64,000 nt of DNA from Rugosimonospora africana (GTDB taxonomy: Bacteria; Actinomycetota; Actinomycetes; Mycobacteriales; Micromonosporaceae), in assembly GCF_016862975.1 (NCBI RefSeq), contig NZ_BONZ01000034.1, positions 62,001 through 126,000 on the forward strand, in the 5' to 3' direction. The number at the start of each line of letters is the position of its first letter. Position 1 is the first letter of the stretch. Below, piece after piece: positions 15,745-24,530 of this stretch. Below the pieces are notes generated by a model, which did not search any database, was not told where the DNA came from, and saw nothing but the letters and a program-made list of their open reading frames with translations. The position numbers were made by a program, and so were the translations under genes.

Positions 15745-17919
15745 ATGACGACCGACACTGCGCGAACGGGCGGGGCTCTGACGCGACTAGCCCGGTTCTG
15801 CTATCGGCGCCGCCGCCTGGTCCTGCTCACCTGGATCATCGGCGTGATCGCCGTGGCGCTGGTCGGCTTCGGCTACGCCGCCGCCCCCGACAACGACTTC
15901 GCTGGCGGAAGCTCCGATTCCGCCAAGGCGCAGGCGCTGATCGAGAAGCATTTCCCCGAGCGGCAGGGGGACACGCTGACTCTCGCGATCAAAGCAGATA
16001 AAGGGATCGACGACCCCGCCGCCCGGCGGAGGATCGACAAGGTCATCGCCGATCTGGACGCCTCACCCATTACCGGACCGGTGACCTCGCCGTACCAGGA
16101 CAGCAACCTAGTAACCAAAGATCGCCGCATCGCCCGTACCACCATCCCGCTGACCGAAAAGGATGCGAAGAAGACCGAGGTCAAATCCCTGGTGGACACA
16201 GTCAAGCAGTCCTCCGGAGACGGCGTGTCGTTGGGGCTCGGCGGGAACCAGGCAGAGAAGGCCGAGACACCCACGCAGGGGCCCAGCGATAGCGTGGGCG
16301 TCTTGGCGGCTGCGGTGATCTTGTTCATCGCCTTCGGGTCGTTGGTAGCGATGGGTCTGCCGATCGTAACCGCACTGATGGCGATCCTCGGCGGCCTTGC
16401 CCTGACCAAGCTGTCGGGGTATCTCGTTCCCGCGCCGGATTTCACCGTGGTCTTCGCCGCACTGATCGGGCTCGGTGTCGGCATCGACTACGCACTGTTC
16501 ATCGTGACCCGCTACAAGGACAACCTCGAGAACGGCGACGATCCCGAGAGCGCCACCGTCAACGCCATCACCACCGCGGGTCACGCGGTGCTGTTCGCCG
16601 GCACGACCGTGGTGATCGCAATGCTGGGTCTGGTCGCCGTGGGACAGAGGCTGATGACCGGGGTGGCCATCGGCGCCTCGGCGACCGTGCTGGTGACCAT
16701 GATCGCCGCGGTGACCCTGCTGCCGGCGTTCCTGGGCTTCATCGGTCACAGGATCAACTCGCTGCGGCTGCCTCGCCGCACGTCCCGTCGGCGCGCGTCT
16801 CATGGTGGCCCGGCCCCGACGCGCCGTGCCGCCGCCGAACGATGGGCCGGCGTGGTACAGCGCAGGCCCTTGGTCACTGCGGTACTGGCCGGCGCGGCTC
16901 TGCTGGTGCTGGCCGCCCCCACACTGTCGATGCGCCTCAGCCTGCCCGACGCCAGCGTGCAGCCCCACGACAGGAGCAGCTACAGCTCGTACACGATCCT
17001 CTCGGAGGGTTTCGGCCCTGGCTACGGCGCACCCTTGATCTTCGCCACTGAGGCCGGCCCCAAGGATGCGCTGGGCCCCGTCGTCGAAGCGGTCAACGCG
17101 ACCGAGGGCATCGCCTATGTCACGCCACCCCAGGTCAGCAAGGACGGGCAGGCCACCACCTTTACCGCCTTCCCCAAGACCGGATTCCAGGACGAGGCGA
17201 CCGCGGACCTGGTGCACAAGCTTCGCGACGACGTGCTGCCCAAGGCGCCCGCCGGCGACAAGGTCTACATCGGCGGCCCGAACGCCGCCGCGATCGACTA
17301 TTCGGACCAGACCGGCTCACGTCTGCCCCTGATGATCGCGATCGTCATCGTGCTGTCGCTGGTGCTGCTGATCGCGCTGGTCCGCTCGGTCACGATCGCG
17401 CTGCAGGCCGCCGTGATGAACCTGTTGTCGATCGGTGCCGCCTACGGTGTGCTGGTCGCGATCGTGCAGTGGGGATGGCTCGGCTCCGTCTTCGGTTTCG
17501 CCACCGACATGCCGGTCACGACCTGGGTACCGCTGGTGATGTTCCCGGTCCTGTTCGGCCTGTCGATGGACTACGAGGTCTTCTTGATCTCGCGGGTCCG
17601 TGAGGAATACGAGCGCACCGGCGACACCCGGACCGCCGTCACCCATGGGCTGGCACGCACTGCCAAGATCATCACTGCGGCAGCCGCCATCATGATCGCC
17701 GTCTTCACGACCTCCCTGCTCGGCCCCGATGTCTCGATCAAGCAGGTCGGCCTAGGCATGGCCGTCGCCGTGTTCATCGACGCCACCATCGTCCGGATGA
17801 TGCTCGTCCCCGCGGTGATGGAACTGTGCGGCGAGGCCAACTGGTGGATGCCCGGACGCCGGGCACCGAAGATGACCTCGGGCACACCGTCCAGGATCGA
17901 AGAAGAGGCTCGGGTATGA
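15745..17919 (+). CDS. MMPL-family RND transporter
   Basis: 724 residues from the ATG after GAGGAGAAGATA; the in-frame ATG at 15712 lacks a ribosome site. There are two homologous halves, each with a first helix, a large outer domain (about residues 50-175 and 410-525) and a block of five helices. Charged motifs typical of the proton path are visible: GVGIDYALFIVTRY at about 245-258 and GLSMDYEVFLISRVREEYE at about 605-623. Members export lipids, siderophores or antibiotics with proton motive force. The MarR- or TetR-type regulator often seen beside such genes is absent; the nearby two-component system is the better candidate. Confidence 0.93.
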   Translation: MTTDTARTGGALTRLARFCYRRRRLVLLTWIIGVIAVALVGFGYAAAPDNDFAGGSSDSAKAQALIEKHFPERQGDTLTLAIKADKGIDDPAARRRIDKVIADLDASPITGPVTSPYQDSNLVTKDRRIARTTIPLTEKDAKKTEVKSLVDTVKQSSGDGVSLGLGGNQAEKAETPTQGPSDSVGVLAAAVILFIAFGSLVAMGLPIVTALMAILGGLALTKLSGYLVPAPDFTVVFAALIGLGVGIDYALFIVTRYKDNLENGDDPESATVNAITTAGHAVLFAGTTVVIAMLGLVAVGQRLMTGVAIGASATVLVTMIAAVTLLPAFLGFIGHRINSLRLPRRTSRRRASHGGPAPTRRAAAERWAGVVQRRPLVTAVLAGAALLVLAAPTLSMRLSLPDASVQPHDRSSYSSYTILSEGFGPGYGAPLIFATEAGPKDALGPVVEAVNATEGIAYVTPPQVSKDGQATTFTAFPKTGFQDEATADLVHKLRDDVLPKAPAGDKVYIGGPNAAAIDYSDQTGSRLPLMIAIVIVLSLVLLIALVRSVTIALQAAVMNLLSIGAAYGVLVAIVQWGWLGSVFGFATDMPVTTWVPLVMFPVLFGLSMDYEVFLISRVREEYERTGDTRTAVTHGLARTAKIITAAAAIMIAVFTTSLLGPDVSIKQVGLGMAVAVFIDATIVRMMLVPAVMELCGEANWWMPGRRAPKMTSGTPSRIEEEARV

Positions 17920-18049
17920 CCCTCGTCCAGCCGGATCCCGCGCTCTCGAGTGGGTACCCCGCACTCCCTCACCAAGCTCCCGAAGCGCCCTGGTAGGCCC
18001 GGCAGGCCCGTCGGACACAAATCTCACGTCAGTCCACGATGGAGGAATC

Positions 18050-18445
18050 ATGAGTAACTGGCCCGAGGACAGCGTCAACGTCCGGTACATGGTGCACGAC
18101 GTGCAGGCCGCGGTCGCCTTCTACACCATCCACCTCGGCTTCACACCCAACACCGCTTTCCTACCAGCGTTCGCCGAGGTCACCCGCGGCAACCTGCGGC
18201 TGCTGCTGGCCGGCCCGGACAGCACCGCCGGGCGGCCGATGCCCGATGGCCGCATCCCCGAACCCGGCGGTTGGAACCGCATCCACCTCATCGTCGACGA
18301 CCTCACCGCCGAAGTGGACCGGCTGCGCGCAGCCGGGGTGAGCTTCCGCAACGACATCGTCACCGGCCCGGGCGGTCGGCAGATCCTGCTCGAGGATCCG
18401 TCGGGCAACCCGGTCGAGTTGTTCCAACCAGCCGAGGCCCGATAA
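18050..18445 (+). CDS. VOC-family (glyoxalase/bleomycin-resistance-like) protein
   Basis: 131 residues with GGAGGAA before the ATG. It has the paired beta-alpha-beta-beta-beta modules of the vicinal oxygen chelate superfamily: VRYMVHDVQAAVAFYTIHLG at the start, IHLIVDDLTAEVDRLRAAG in the middle and LEDPSGNPVELFQP at the end. The last carries the metal-ligand glutamate. It may be a dioxygenase, isomerase or drug-binding protein. It lies 130 bases after the MMPL gene in the same direction and could share its transcript. Confidence 0.85.
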   Translation: MSNWPEDSVNVRYMVHDVQAAVAFYTIHLGFTPNTAFLPAFAEVTRGNLRLLLAGPDSTAGRPMPDGRIPEPGGWNRIHLIVDDLTAEVDRLRAAGVSFRNDIVTGPGGRQILLEDPSGNPVELFQPAEAR

Positions 18446-18644
18446 GGGCCGGGGATGCAGCCGCGTGGCCGTTGCCGAATACTCCCTCTGCGAAGTGCTC
18501 CGTGATGTCCACCGGGCGCGGCGCCGTGGTGCGGCTTATAACCGGCGACGGCGATGGTGTGTCGCGCTGCGCAAAGGGAAATCGAATCGGCGACTTTCCT
18601 GTGAGCAAGCCTCGAAATGATGAGAGATGCTAAGCGAGAATGCG

Positions 18645-18668
18645 GGCCGGGGCCATCAGGCCCCGGCC
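18645..18668. terminator. bidirectional terminator hairpin
   Basis: A perfect 10-base GC stem (GGCCGGGGCC and its complement) with ATCA loop lies between the convergent VOC and phosphoesterase genes. The 200 bases before it hold no gene that I can support. Confidence 0.75.
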
Positions 18669-18690
18669 GGCACCGATTACTGCGAGGTGA

Positions 18691-21600
18691 TCAGTCGCCG
18701 AGCAGGTTGCTCGGCAGGTTACGACCAGGCACCTGGTTTGGCGCAAGGATCTTCGCATCGCCCGGGTAGGGCTTGCTCCAGTTGGTCGCGGTGTACCAGT
18801 CGTAGCGGTTGAGCTGGGCTGGGTTCGTCGCGTCGGGTGCGGCGTTGGCTCCGGTCAGCTTCGGCGTCGCCTCGATCTGGTACCACGTCGTCCACTGGTT
18901 GGCCACTGCCTGCTCCGCTCCGGGAACAGCCGGGGCGGCCGGCCCGTTGGTGGCCGTCACCGCGGCCGCGGCCGACGGGTTGGACGCCGTGCTTGAGGTC
19001 GGAGTGAGCGGGATCAGGTTCGAGACACCCTGGGTAAGCGGGATCTGGTTCGGCAGGACGTTGTACGGCGTGAGGTCGGGCGTGTTCGTGAACGCGTCGT
19101 ACATCGGGATCGCAGCCTGGTCCATCTGGTTCATCGGCTGCGCACCGAGGATCTGCTCGATCGTCTTCACCACGTTGACCTGCGAGTAGTACTCACTGTT
19201 GACGACGCCGCGGTTGGCGTACGGGCTCGCGATAAACAGCGGGCCGCGGTGGCCGTCGACGTGGTCGTTGCCGGCCTGGGTGTCGTCCTCCACCACGAAC
19301 ACAGCCGAGTCCTTCCAGAACTGGCTGTTCGAGATATCGGAGATGATGCGTCCGACGGCCAAGTCGTTGTCGGCGACCTGGGCGGTCCCGGTCGGCGCGC
19401 CACCGGTGTGGTCGACGCCCAACTCCATGGTCGTCAGGCTCGGCAGGACGCCGGTCTGCTCGGCCTTCTTGAAGTCCTGCTCCCAGATGTCGGTGCGGTA
19501 CTGGTCGGGGATGCTCGGGTCGAAGTGCGGGTAGTCGTGGTTGCTGATGGTGTTCAGACCCGGCACGTCCGAAACCCACTGCGCGGAGTTCTGCGCGATC
19601 GGCAGCGGGCCCTGGGCCTTGCCTTCCATGATCTGCGAGTCGGCGTAGTACTGCTGCCAGCTGCCCTGCTTCCCCGTCGTGGCCGCCTCGAACTCGCCGT
19701 AGTTGGCCACCGTGCCACCGGCCTTCTGCACGGTGTCCCAGATGAAGCCGTCGCTTTGGTACGACAACGCGTCACCACCCGGGTACGGGTAGCTGCGCGC
19801 CCATACACTAGCGGCGTTCTGCGCCTGGTAGTCGTTGTTGTTGCCCTGCACCAGCCACTGGTGGCCGTCCGCGGACAGCATGCCGCTGTCGTAGAAGTTG
19901 TCGAACAGGGTGAACGTGTTGGCCAGACTGTGCTGGTTCGGGGTGACGCTCGCGCCGTAGTTCAGGTACGCCGTGGAGCTGTTGCCCTTGCCGATGTCAC
20001 CGAGGATCTGGTCGTAGGTGCGGTTCTCCTTGATGATCAGGAAGACGTGCTTGATCGCCGAAGGCTGGCCGAGCTGCACCGGGATCGCGGGCTTCTGACC
20101 GTGAGGGGCGTTACCGCTTCCCGTCGGCTTCGCGACGTCCCAGGCGTTGTCGTGGAAGACCGTCTGCGTCGTGGTGTTCAGGTCCTTGTCCGCCGGCATC
20201 TTGAACGAGGTCAGCGTGCCCTGGTACTTGTAGCTCTGCTGGTACCCGTTGGTGCCGATGCCCTGCTGGTTGCTGACGATGACCTTGCCCAACTTGGCGT
20301 CGTAGGACACCTGGTTCGGGTACCAGTCCGTCGGGATCAAGCCCTTGTAGCCGACCGGCTGCCGCTCGTCGGTGTAGTTGAACACCGCTATCGCGTTGTC
20401 GCGCCCGACGCTCACCAGCAGGTGACTGTCGTCGGCGAACGCGATCGAGTTCGGCCCGGCGCCCACGGTCGCGCCGTGCAGCGGCTGAACCGCGAAGGTC
20501 TGGGTCACCTTGTGCGAAGCCGCGTCGATGATCGACACCGTGTCGGCGTTGGTGTTGGCGACGAAGACCGCGCCCTTGTGCACCGTCATCGCCGCCGGCT
20601 GCAGGCCGACGTTGATCATGGCGGTCTGGTTGCCGATGTCGTAGACCGGCGTGGTGCCGGCCGACGGCAGCGCGGTGCTCCAGATCTTGCTGGTGGCGAT
20701 GCTGACCGGAGAGATCATCTCGATGCCGCCCGCGCTCGCGTCGGCACCGATGGTGAAGTGGTACGCGGTCGCATCCGGCTTCGGCAGGCCCATCGCACCC
20801 GAGGCCGCCTGGCTGGCGACGAGGGTTCCGTTGACGTACTCGTCCAGGGTCGTGCCGTCCCAGGTGGTGACGACGTCGTACCACGTGCCCGGCACGACCG
20901 GGTTCGGGTCGTAGATCGTCTTGTACGCGCCGCCGATGAAGGCGTACGTCATCGGCTCGCCGTTCACGACGTGGACGCCGATGCCGCCGCTGTTGGTGTC
21001 CGAGCAGACGCCGTGGTCGGCCGTGGCCGGGCCGGCCGGGTCGTTCCAGCGGAACTTGCACTCGATGGTGAAGCCCTTGCCGATCTTCGTCCACTGGTCG
21101 GCGAAGGGGTACGTGTACGCGTCCGTGGTGCCGTTGAAGGTCGCGACGTTCTGGCCCAGGCCGGCGTCCCTGGCGATCGACGGGGTGCCGTACGTGGTGG
21201 CCGGCAGGTTCTGGGCGTGGTCGACGGAGGTGCCGTCGGCGAAGTCCACCGAGAGGACGTCCGGCGTCTTCGCGGAGGTGTCGGGCGTGGTCGGCACCGT
21301 CACCGGCACGCTCGGGCCACCCGCGAGGGCCTTGCTCCAGACCTTGCTGCTGGCGACGCTGACCCGCGCGGGGGCCTCGATGCCGGCCGGGGTGGGCGCG
21401 GCGTTGGCGCCGATGGTCCAGTGCCAGGAGGTGTCCGGGGTCGGCAGGCCGAGCGCGCCCGAGGCCGCCATCGTCGCGACCTGGGTGCCGTTGACGTACT
21501 CACGCAGCGTCGAGCCGTCCCAGGTGGTGATGACGTCGTACCAGGTCCCGGACACGACCGGGTGCGGGTCGAAGATCTCCTTGTACGCGCCGCCGATGTG

Positions 21601-22773
21601 CGCGTACGTCATCGGCTCGCCGTTGAGGATGTCGACGCCGATCCCACCGCTGTTCAGGTCCTCGCAGACCCCGTGGCCGTTGTTGTCGACCGCCGCGCCG
21701 TTCCAGCGGAACTTGCACTCGATGGTGAAGCCCTTGGCGACCTTGCTCCACTGGTCGCCGAACGGGTACGTGTAGGCGTCCGTGGTGCCGTTGAACGTCG
21801 CCACGTTCTGGCCTAGCTCGGCGTCCTTGGCGATCGACGGGGCGCCGTAGGTGGTCCCCGGCAGGTTCTGCGCGTGTTCGGCCGGCGTGCCGTCGGCGAA
21901 GTCGACGTCGATGATGTCAGGCGCCGTTGCCGAGGTGTCGGGCGCGGTCTGGGCGGTGACCTGCGTCTTCGCCGTCGGGTTGACGACGGAGACGGTGCCG
22001 GTGGCCGACGCGCCGGTCACCGGGTCGGAGACGATGTTGGTGCCGTCGGAGACGTTCGTCGTGTCACCCGCGACGGCCGGCCGACCGCCACGGTTGGAGA
22101 CGAACACCTGGTTGCCGACGACCGCGACGCCCGCCGGCGCGTTGCCCACGGCGACCTGTCCGGTGACGGAGCCGGTCGCGGTGTCGATGATGCCGAGCTT
22201 GTTGATGCCGCTCTCGGCGGCGTACAGCGTCTTGCCGTCGGCGGAGATCCCCAGGCCGTACGGCAGCGCGCCGGACGGGAGGGCGATCTTGAGCGGCGAG
22301 GACGGGTTGACGACCTTGCCGTCGGCGCCTACCACGTACTTCAGCACGCTGGTGGAGGTCGCGGCGTAGAGCGCCGTGCCATCGGGCGAGTAGACCGGCG
22401 CCGCGTCGCCGGTGCCGCCGAAGGTCTGCAGCACCGTGCCGGTCGCCGCATCGCTGATGCTGAGCTGTGGGGTACCGGCGTTGTCGCCGCCGGTCTGCGA
22501 TGCGATCTTGGTGCCGTCGGGGCTGATCGCGGTGCCGATGGTCTGAGCCGAGAACGTCACGGCACGCGTACCGTACGGCGAGATCCAGTGGTTGTCCGGT
22601 AGCAGGATCCGGCCGTCGGCCTGCTGCCGACCGACCACATTGCTGCCGAACGGATTGAGCGGGATGACGCCGTGGGCCGCCGCTGCCGTGGCGCCGCCGA
22701 AGAGGGCGAGCGCGACCGCGCCGGCGCTGACGACGGCCCAGCGTCGCCTGCGCGTCTTGGATGGGATGAGCAC
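18691..22773 (-). CDS. large secreted YncE-propeller/alkaline-phosphatase-superfamily phosphoesterase with two LamG-like modules
   Basis: 1360 residues from a GTG after AAGAGGTG. Residues 1-35 are a signal peptide. Residues 60-270 and 710-880 are beta-propeller blades of YncE type (ISPDGTK, YSPDGTALYAA, VSIIDAASHKV). Between them lie two LamG/concanavalin-like domains (about 274-485 and 493-706) sharing DFADG, ATFNGTTDAYTYPF and FTIECKFRWN. Residues 900-1270 are a phosphoesterase domain of the phospholipase C/acid phosphatase family (IKENRTYDQILGDIG, then DGHRGPLFIASPYA). The tail QLNRYDW...LPSNLLGD is also found in the relic at 26929. It would hydrolyse phosphodiesters or phosphomonoesters outside the cell, with LamG modules perhaps binding glycans. 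An AT-richer 235-base promoter region precedes it. Confidence 0.85.
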   Translation of the reverse strand: MLIPSKTRRRRWAVVSAGAVALALFGGATAAAAHGVIPLNPFGSNVVGRQQADGRILLPDNHWISPYGTRAVTFSAQTIGTAISPDGTKIASQTGGDNAGTPQLSISDAATGTVLQTFGGTGDAAPVYSPDGTALYAATSTSVLKYVVGADGKVVNPSSPLKIALPSGALPYGLGISADGKTLYAAESGINKLGIIDTATGSVTGQVAVGNAPAGVAVVGNQVFVSNRGGRPAVAGDTTNVSDGTNIVSDPVTGASATGTVSVVNPTAKTQVTAQTAPDTSATAPDIIDVDFADGTPAEHAQNLPGTTYGAPSIAKDAELGQNVATFNGTTDAYTYPFGDQWSKVAKGFTIECKFRWNGAAVDNNGHGVCEDLNSGGIGVDILNGEPMTYAHIGGAYKEIFDPHPVVSGTWYDVITTWDGSTLREYVNGTQVATMAASGALGLPTPDTSWHWTIGANAAPTPAGIEAPARVSVASSKVWSKALAGGPSVPVTVPTTPDTSAKTPDVLSVDFADGTSVDHAQNLPATTYGTPSIARDAGLGQNVATFNGTTDAYTYPFADQWTKIGKGFTIECKFRWNDPAGPATADHGVCSDTNSGGIGVHVVNGEPMTYAFIGGAYKTIYDPNPVVPGTWYDVVTTWDGTTLDEYVNGTLVASQAASGAMGLPKPDATAYHFTIGADASAGGIEMISPVSIATSKIWSTALPSAGTTPVYDIGNQTAMINVGLQPAAMTVHKGAVFVANTNADTVSIIDAASHKVTQTFAVQPLHGATVGAGPNSIAFADDSHLLVSVGRDNAIAVFNYTDERQPVGYKGLIPTDWYPNQVSYDAKLGKVIVSNQQGIGTNGYQQSYKYQGTLTSFKMPADKDLNTTTQTVFHDNAWDVAKPTGSGNAPHGQKPAIPVQLGQPSAIKHVFLIIKENRTYDQILGDIGKGNSSTAYLNYGASVTPNQHSLANTFTLFDNFYDSGMLSADGHQWLVQGNNNDYQAQNAASVWARSYPYPGGDALSYQSDGFIWDTVQKAGGTVANYGEFEAATTGKQGSWQQYYADSQIMEGKAQGPLPIAQNSAQWVSDVPGLNTISNHDYPHFDPSIPDQYRTDIWEQDFKKAEQTGVLPSLTTMELGVDHTGGAPTGTAQVADNDLAVGRIISDISNSQFWKDSAVFVVEDDTQAGNDHVDGHRGPLFIASPYANRGVVNSEYYSQVNVVKTIEQILGAQPMNQMDQAAIPMYDAFTNTPDLTPYNVLPNQIPLTQGVSNLIPLTPTSSTASNPSAAAAVTATNGPAAPAVPGAEQAVANQWTTWYQIEATPKLTGANAAPDATNPAQLNRYDWYTATNWSKPYPGDAKILAPNQVPGRNLPSNLLGD
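20655..21950 (-). repeat. tandem duplication encoding the two LamG-like modules
   Basis: Two units of about 635 bases (21318-21950 and 20655-21294) encode domains that align along their full length, with long identical peptide stretches. They start at PDTSA.. and end at SK.WS.AL. The high similarity at DNA level indicates a fairly recent in-gene duplication. Confidence 0.8.
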
Positions 22774-23008
22774 GAGATTGCACCTCTTACCTTGGTGAGC
22801 TGGTTGGGGGTGGAACTGCAACCCGGGACAGGCCGGTCCTTGACCAACTCCTGGTTACTCAATCCATGCCACGTGAACGCGCAGCGAATTCGGTCTTATG
22901 TGGAAGCTGGATCCGGTCATCTACTAAAGACCGTAGGGGTGCGATACAAAGCAGCGTCGGCGTAGATACAAAAAGAAGTGTTGGTCGCCGAACTGGGCCC
23001 CGAGCCGT

Positions 23009-24520
23009 TCACTCGAGCGTGCCGCTTTCGGGGCTGCAGAGAGCCCGATCGAGATCCGCCTTCGTCTTGGAGATCAGGTGAAGCCAGCCACCGAGCACGT
23101 GGTCGAAGATCTGGTCGCCGGCCAGCTCCGAGGCCGGAACCCAGTCGTCGTTGGCATCCACGGCGTCGGGGTCATATCCCATGTGGACCTGCACCGACCA
23201 GCCGTCCGGGACCTGCACGCGCAGCGGCTCGTCGCTCACGCGACACACCGTGAAGGCCGCCGGCTCGGCGCCGAGTTCCCGGTCCGCGGACATCGACGGC
23301 CACCAGGAAAACGTGATGCCCTCACCAGCAACGGCCGGGATTTGCGGGTGGACGCTGACGCGGACAGGACCGCGCCACCATGACGGAAACGTCGCTTGGA
23401 TCACCCGCTGCGCGACCCGCCTGACGCGGACGGCCTCGAAGCACGTCCACCCCCACCCGCCGTAGAGCACGTCCAGCATCGCCGGAAGCTGCGGCAGCCT
23501 ATGGGCCTTGGAGCGGCCCGATTCGTAGTTGTGCACCTGATGCAGGCTCACCGGCCTGGCGGTGCCGCCCAGAACGGTGAGCCCCGCCGCCACCTCAGAC
23601 TGCGACAGGCCGCGCGCCTCGCGCAGCCGCTTGTGCAGGGCTCGCCGCTGATCCTGCGTCGCGGGCGGACGAGGTCCGGCTGGACCACCGGACACCGTGA
23701 CGTGCCGATCTCGGTGCGGTTCGGCGGTGGCCGGGGCGGGCGAGGCCTGCCCTACGCATCGGTGGTAGCTCGCCTCCAACCGGTCGGCGTTGGACACGCC
23801 GATCAATTCGCCGAGCCGCTCGCGCAGCGTGCTCGGATCGCCGTGATCGCGCAGGCGGAGCGAGTCGACGCAGAACCGCAGCCATCGTGGATGAGGGTTG
23901 ATGAACTCCAGGTCGCGGAACTGGTTGAACGTCTTGATCTGCGCGCCGAGCCACTCGGGCGGGACACCTCGCCCGAAGTCCACCCAGCCCGGTTCGGCCA
24001 GCACCGCGTGCAGCGCCCACTCATAATCCATGAAGGCCCCGGTCAGGAACACACCCGGCGGGCCGGCAACCTCATCCACGCGCACCCCGACCGCACCTGC
24101 ATAGCACGAACCCCGAACCCGAGCGCCGCTGGCTGGTCGCACCCACACCCACACCGGACCGGCCGATCCCGAAAACAGATGGCCCCAATACGTTCGGGGG
24201 ATTCGCTGCGTCGAAACGCCACCGGCATCGCGTGATGGCAGGTCGATCCGGTATCCGTCCGGGGTGCCCAGCGCTCGGACCAGGTCCACCAGGCAGCCCC
24301 CGGCAAAGTATTCGTGATCCAACCGCTCGAGCATCGGCAACGGAATTCGCCTCGCGCCGGTCTCCCAGCTGCTCACCGTCGCGCTGCTGACATGCAACGC
24401 GACGGCCACCTCGCCCTGGGACCAGCCAGCATGCTGGCGCCACGCGCGCAGCAACGCGCCCGGCGAATCCAGCGCGGTGCCGCGTTCCGACCCGCGTGCA
24501 AGCCGCTCCCCGCGTTGCAC
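23009..24520 (-). CDS. regulator with two XRE-type helix-turn-helix domains
   Basis: 503 residues if started at the GTG at 24520; the upstream extension is Pro/Thr-rich out-of-frame permease sequence. A first HTH lies at about 13-75 (LLRAWRQHAGWSQGEVAVAL, VSSATVSSWETGARRIPLP). A second lies at about 305-365 (LHKRLREARGLSQSEVAAGL, HQVHNYESGRSKAHRLP). The middle 200 residues resemble MmyB-type ligand-binding segments (FMDYEWALHAVL, FNQFRDLEFINPHPRW). The last 130 residues are another beta-rich domain. It starts 11 bases after the ABC permease stop, so it is probably the last gene of that operon and its regulator. The double arrangement is uncommon. Confidence 0.7.
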   Translation of the reverse strand: MQRGERLARGSERGTALDSPGALLRAWRQHAGWSQGEVAVALHVSSATVSSWETGARRIPLPMLERLDHEYFAGGCLVDLVRALGTPDGYRIDLPSRDAGGVSTQRIPRTYWGHLFSGSAGPVWVWVRPASGARVRGSCYAGAVGVRVDEVAGPPGVFLTGAFMDYEWALHAVLAEPGWVDFGRGVPPEWLGAQIKTFNQFRDLEFINPHPRWLRFCVDSLRLRDHGDPSTLRERLGELIGVSNADRLEASYHRCVGQASPAPATAEPHRDRHVTVSGGPAGPRPPATQDQRRALHKRLREARGLSQSEVAAGLTVLGGTARPVSLHQVHNYESGRSKAHRLPQLPAMLDVLYGGWGWTCFEAVRVRRVAQRVIQATFPSWWRGPVRVSVHPQIPAVAGEGITFSWWPSMSADRELGAEPAAFTVCRVSDEPLRVQVPDGWSVQVHMGYDPDAVDANDDWVPASELAGDQIFDHVLGGWLHLISKTKADLDRALCSPESGTLE

Positions 24521-24530
24521 CCCCGGCGGG

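Noticed and set aside
19249-21816. 855-codon open frame on the plus strand
   Set aside because: Antisense to the phosphoesterase; Arg/Val/Asp-rich composition, no ribosome site, a by-product of high GC at third positions.
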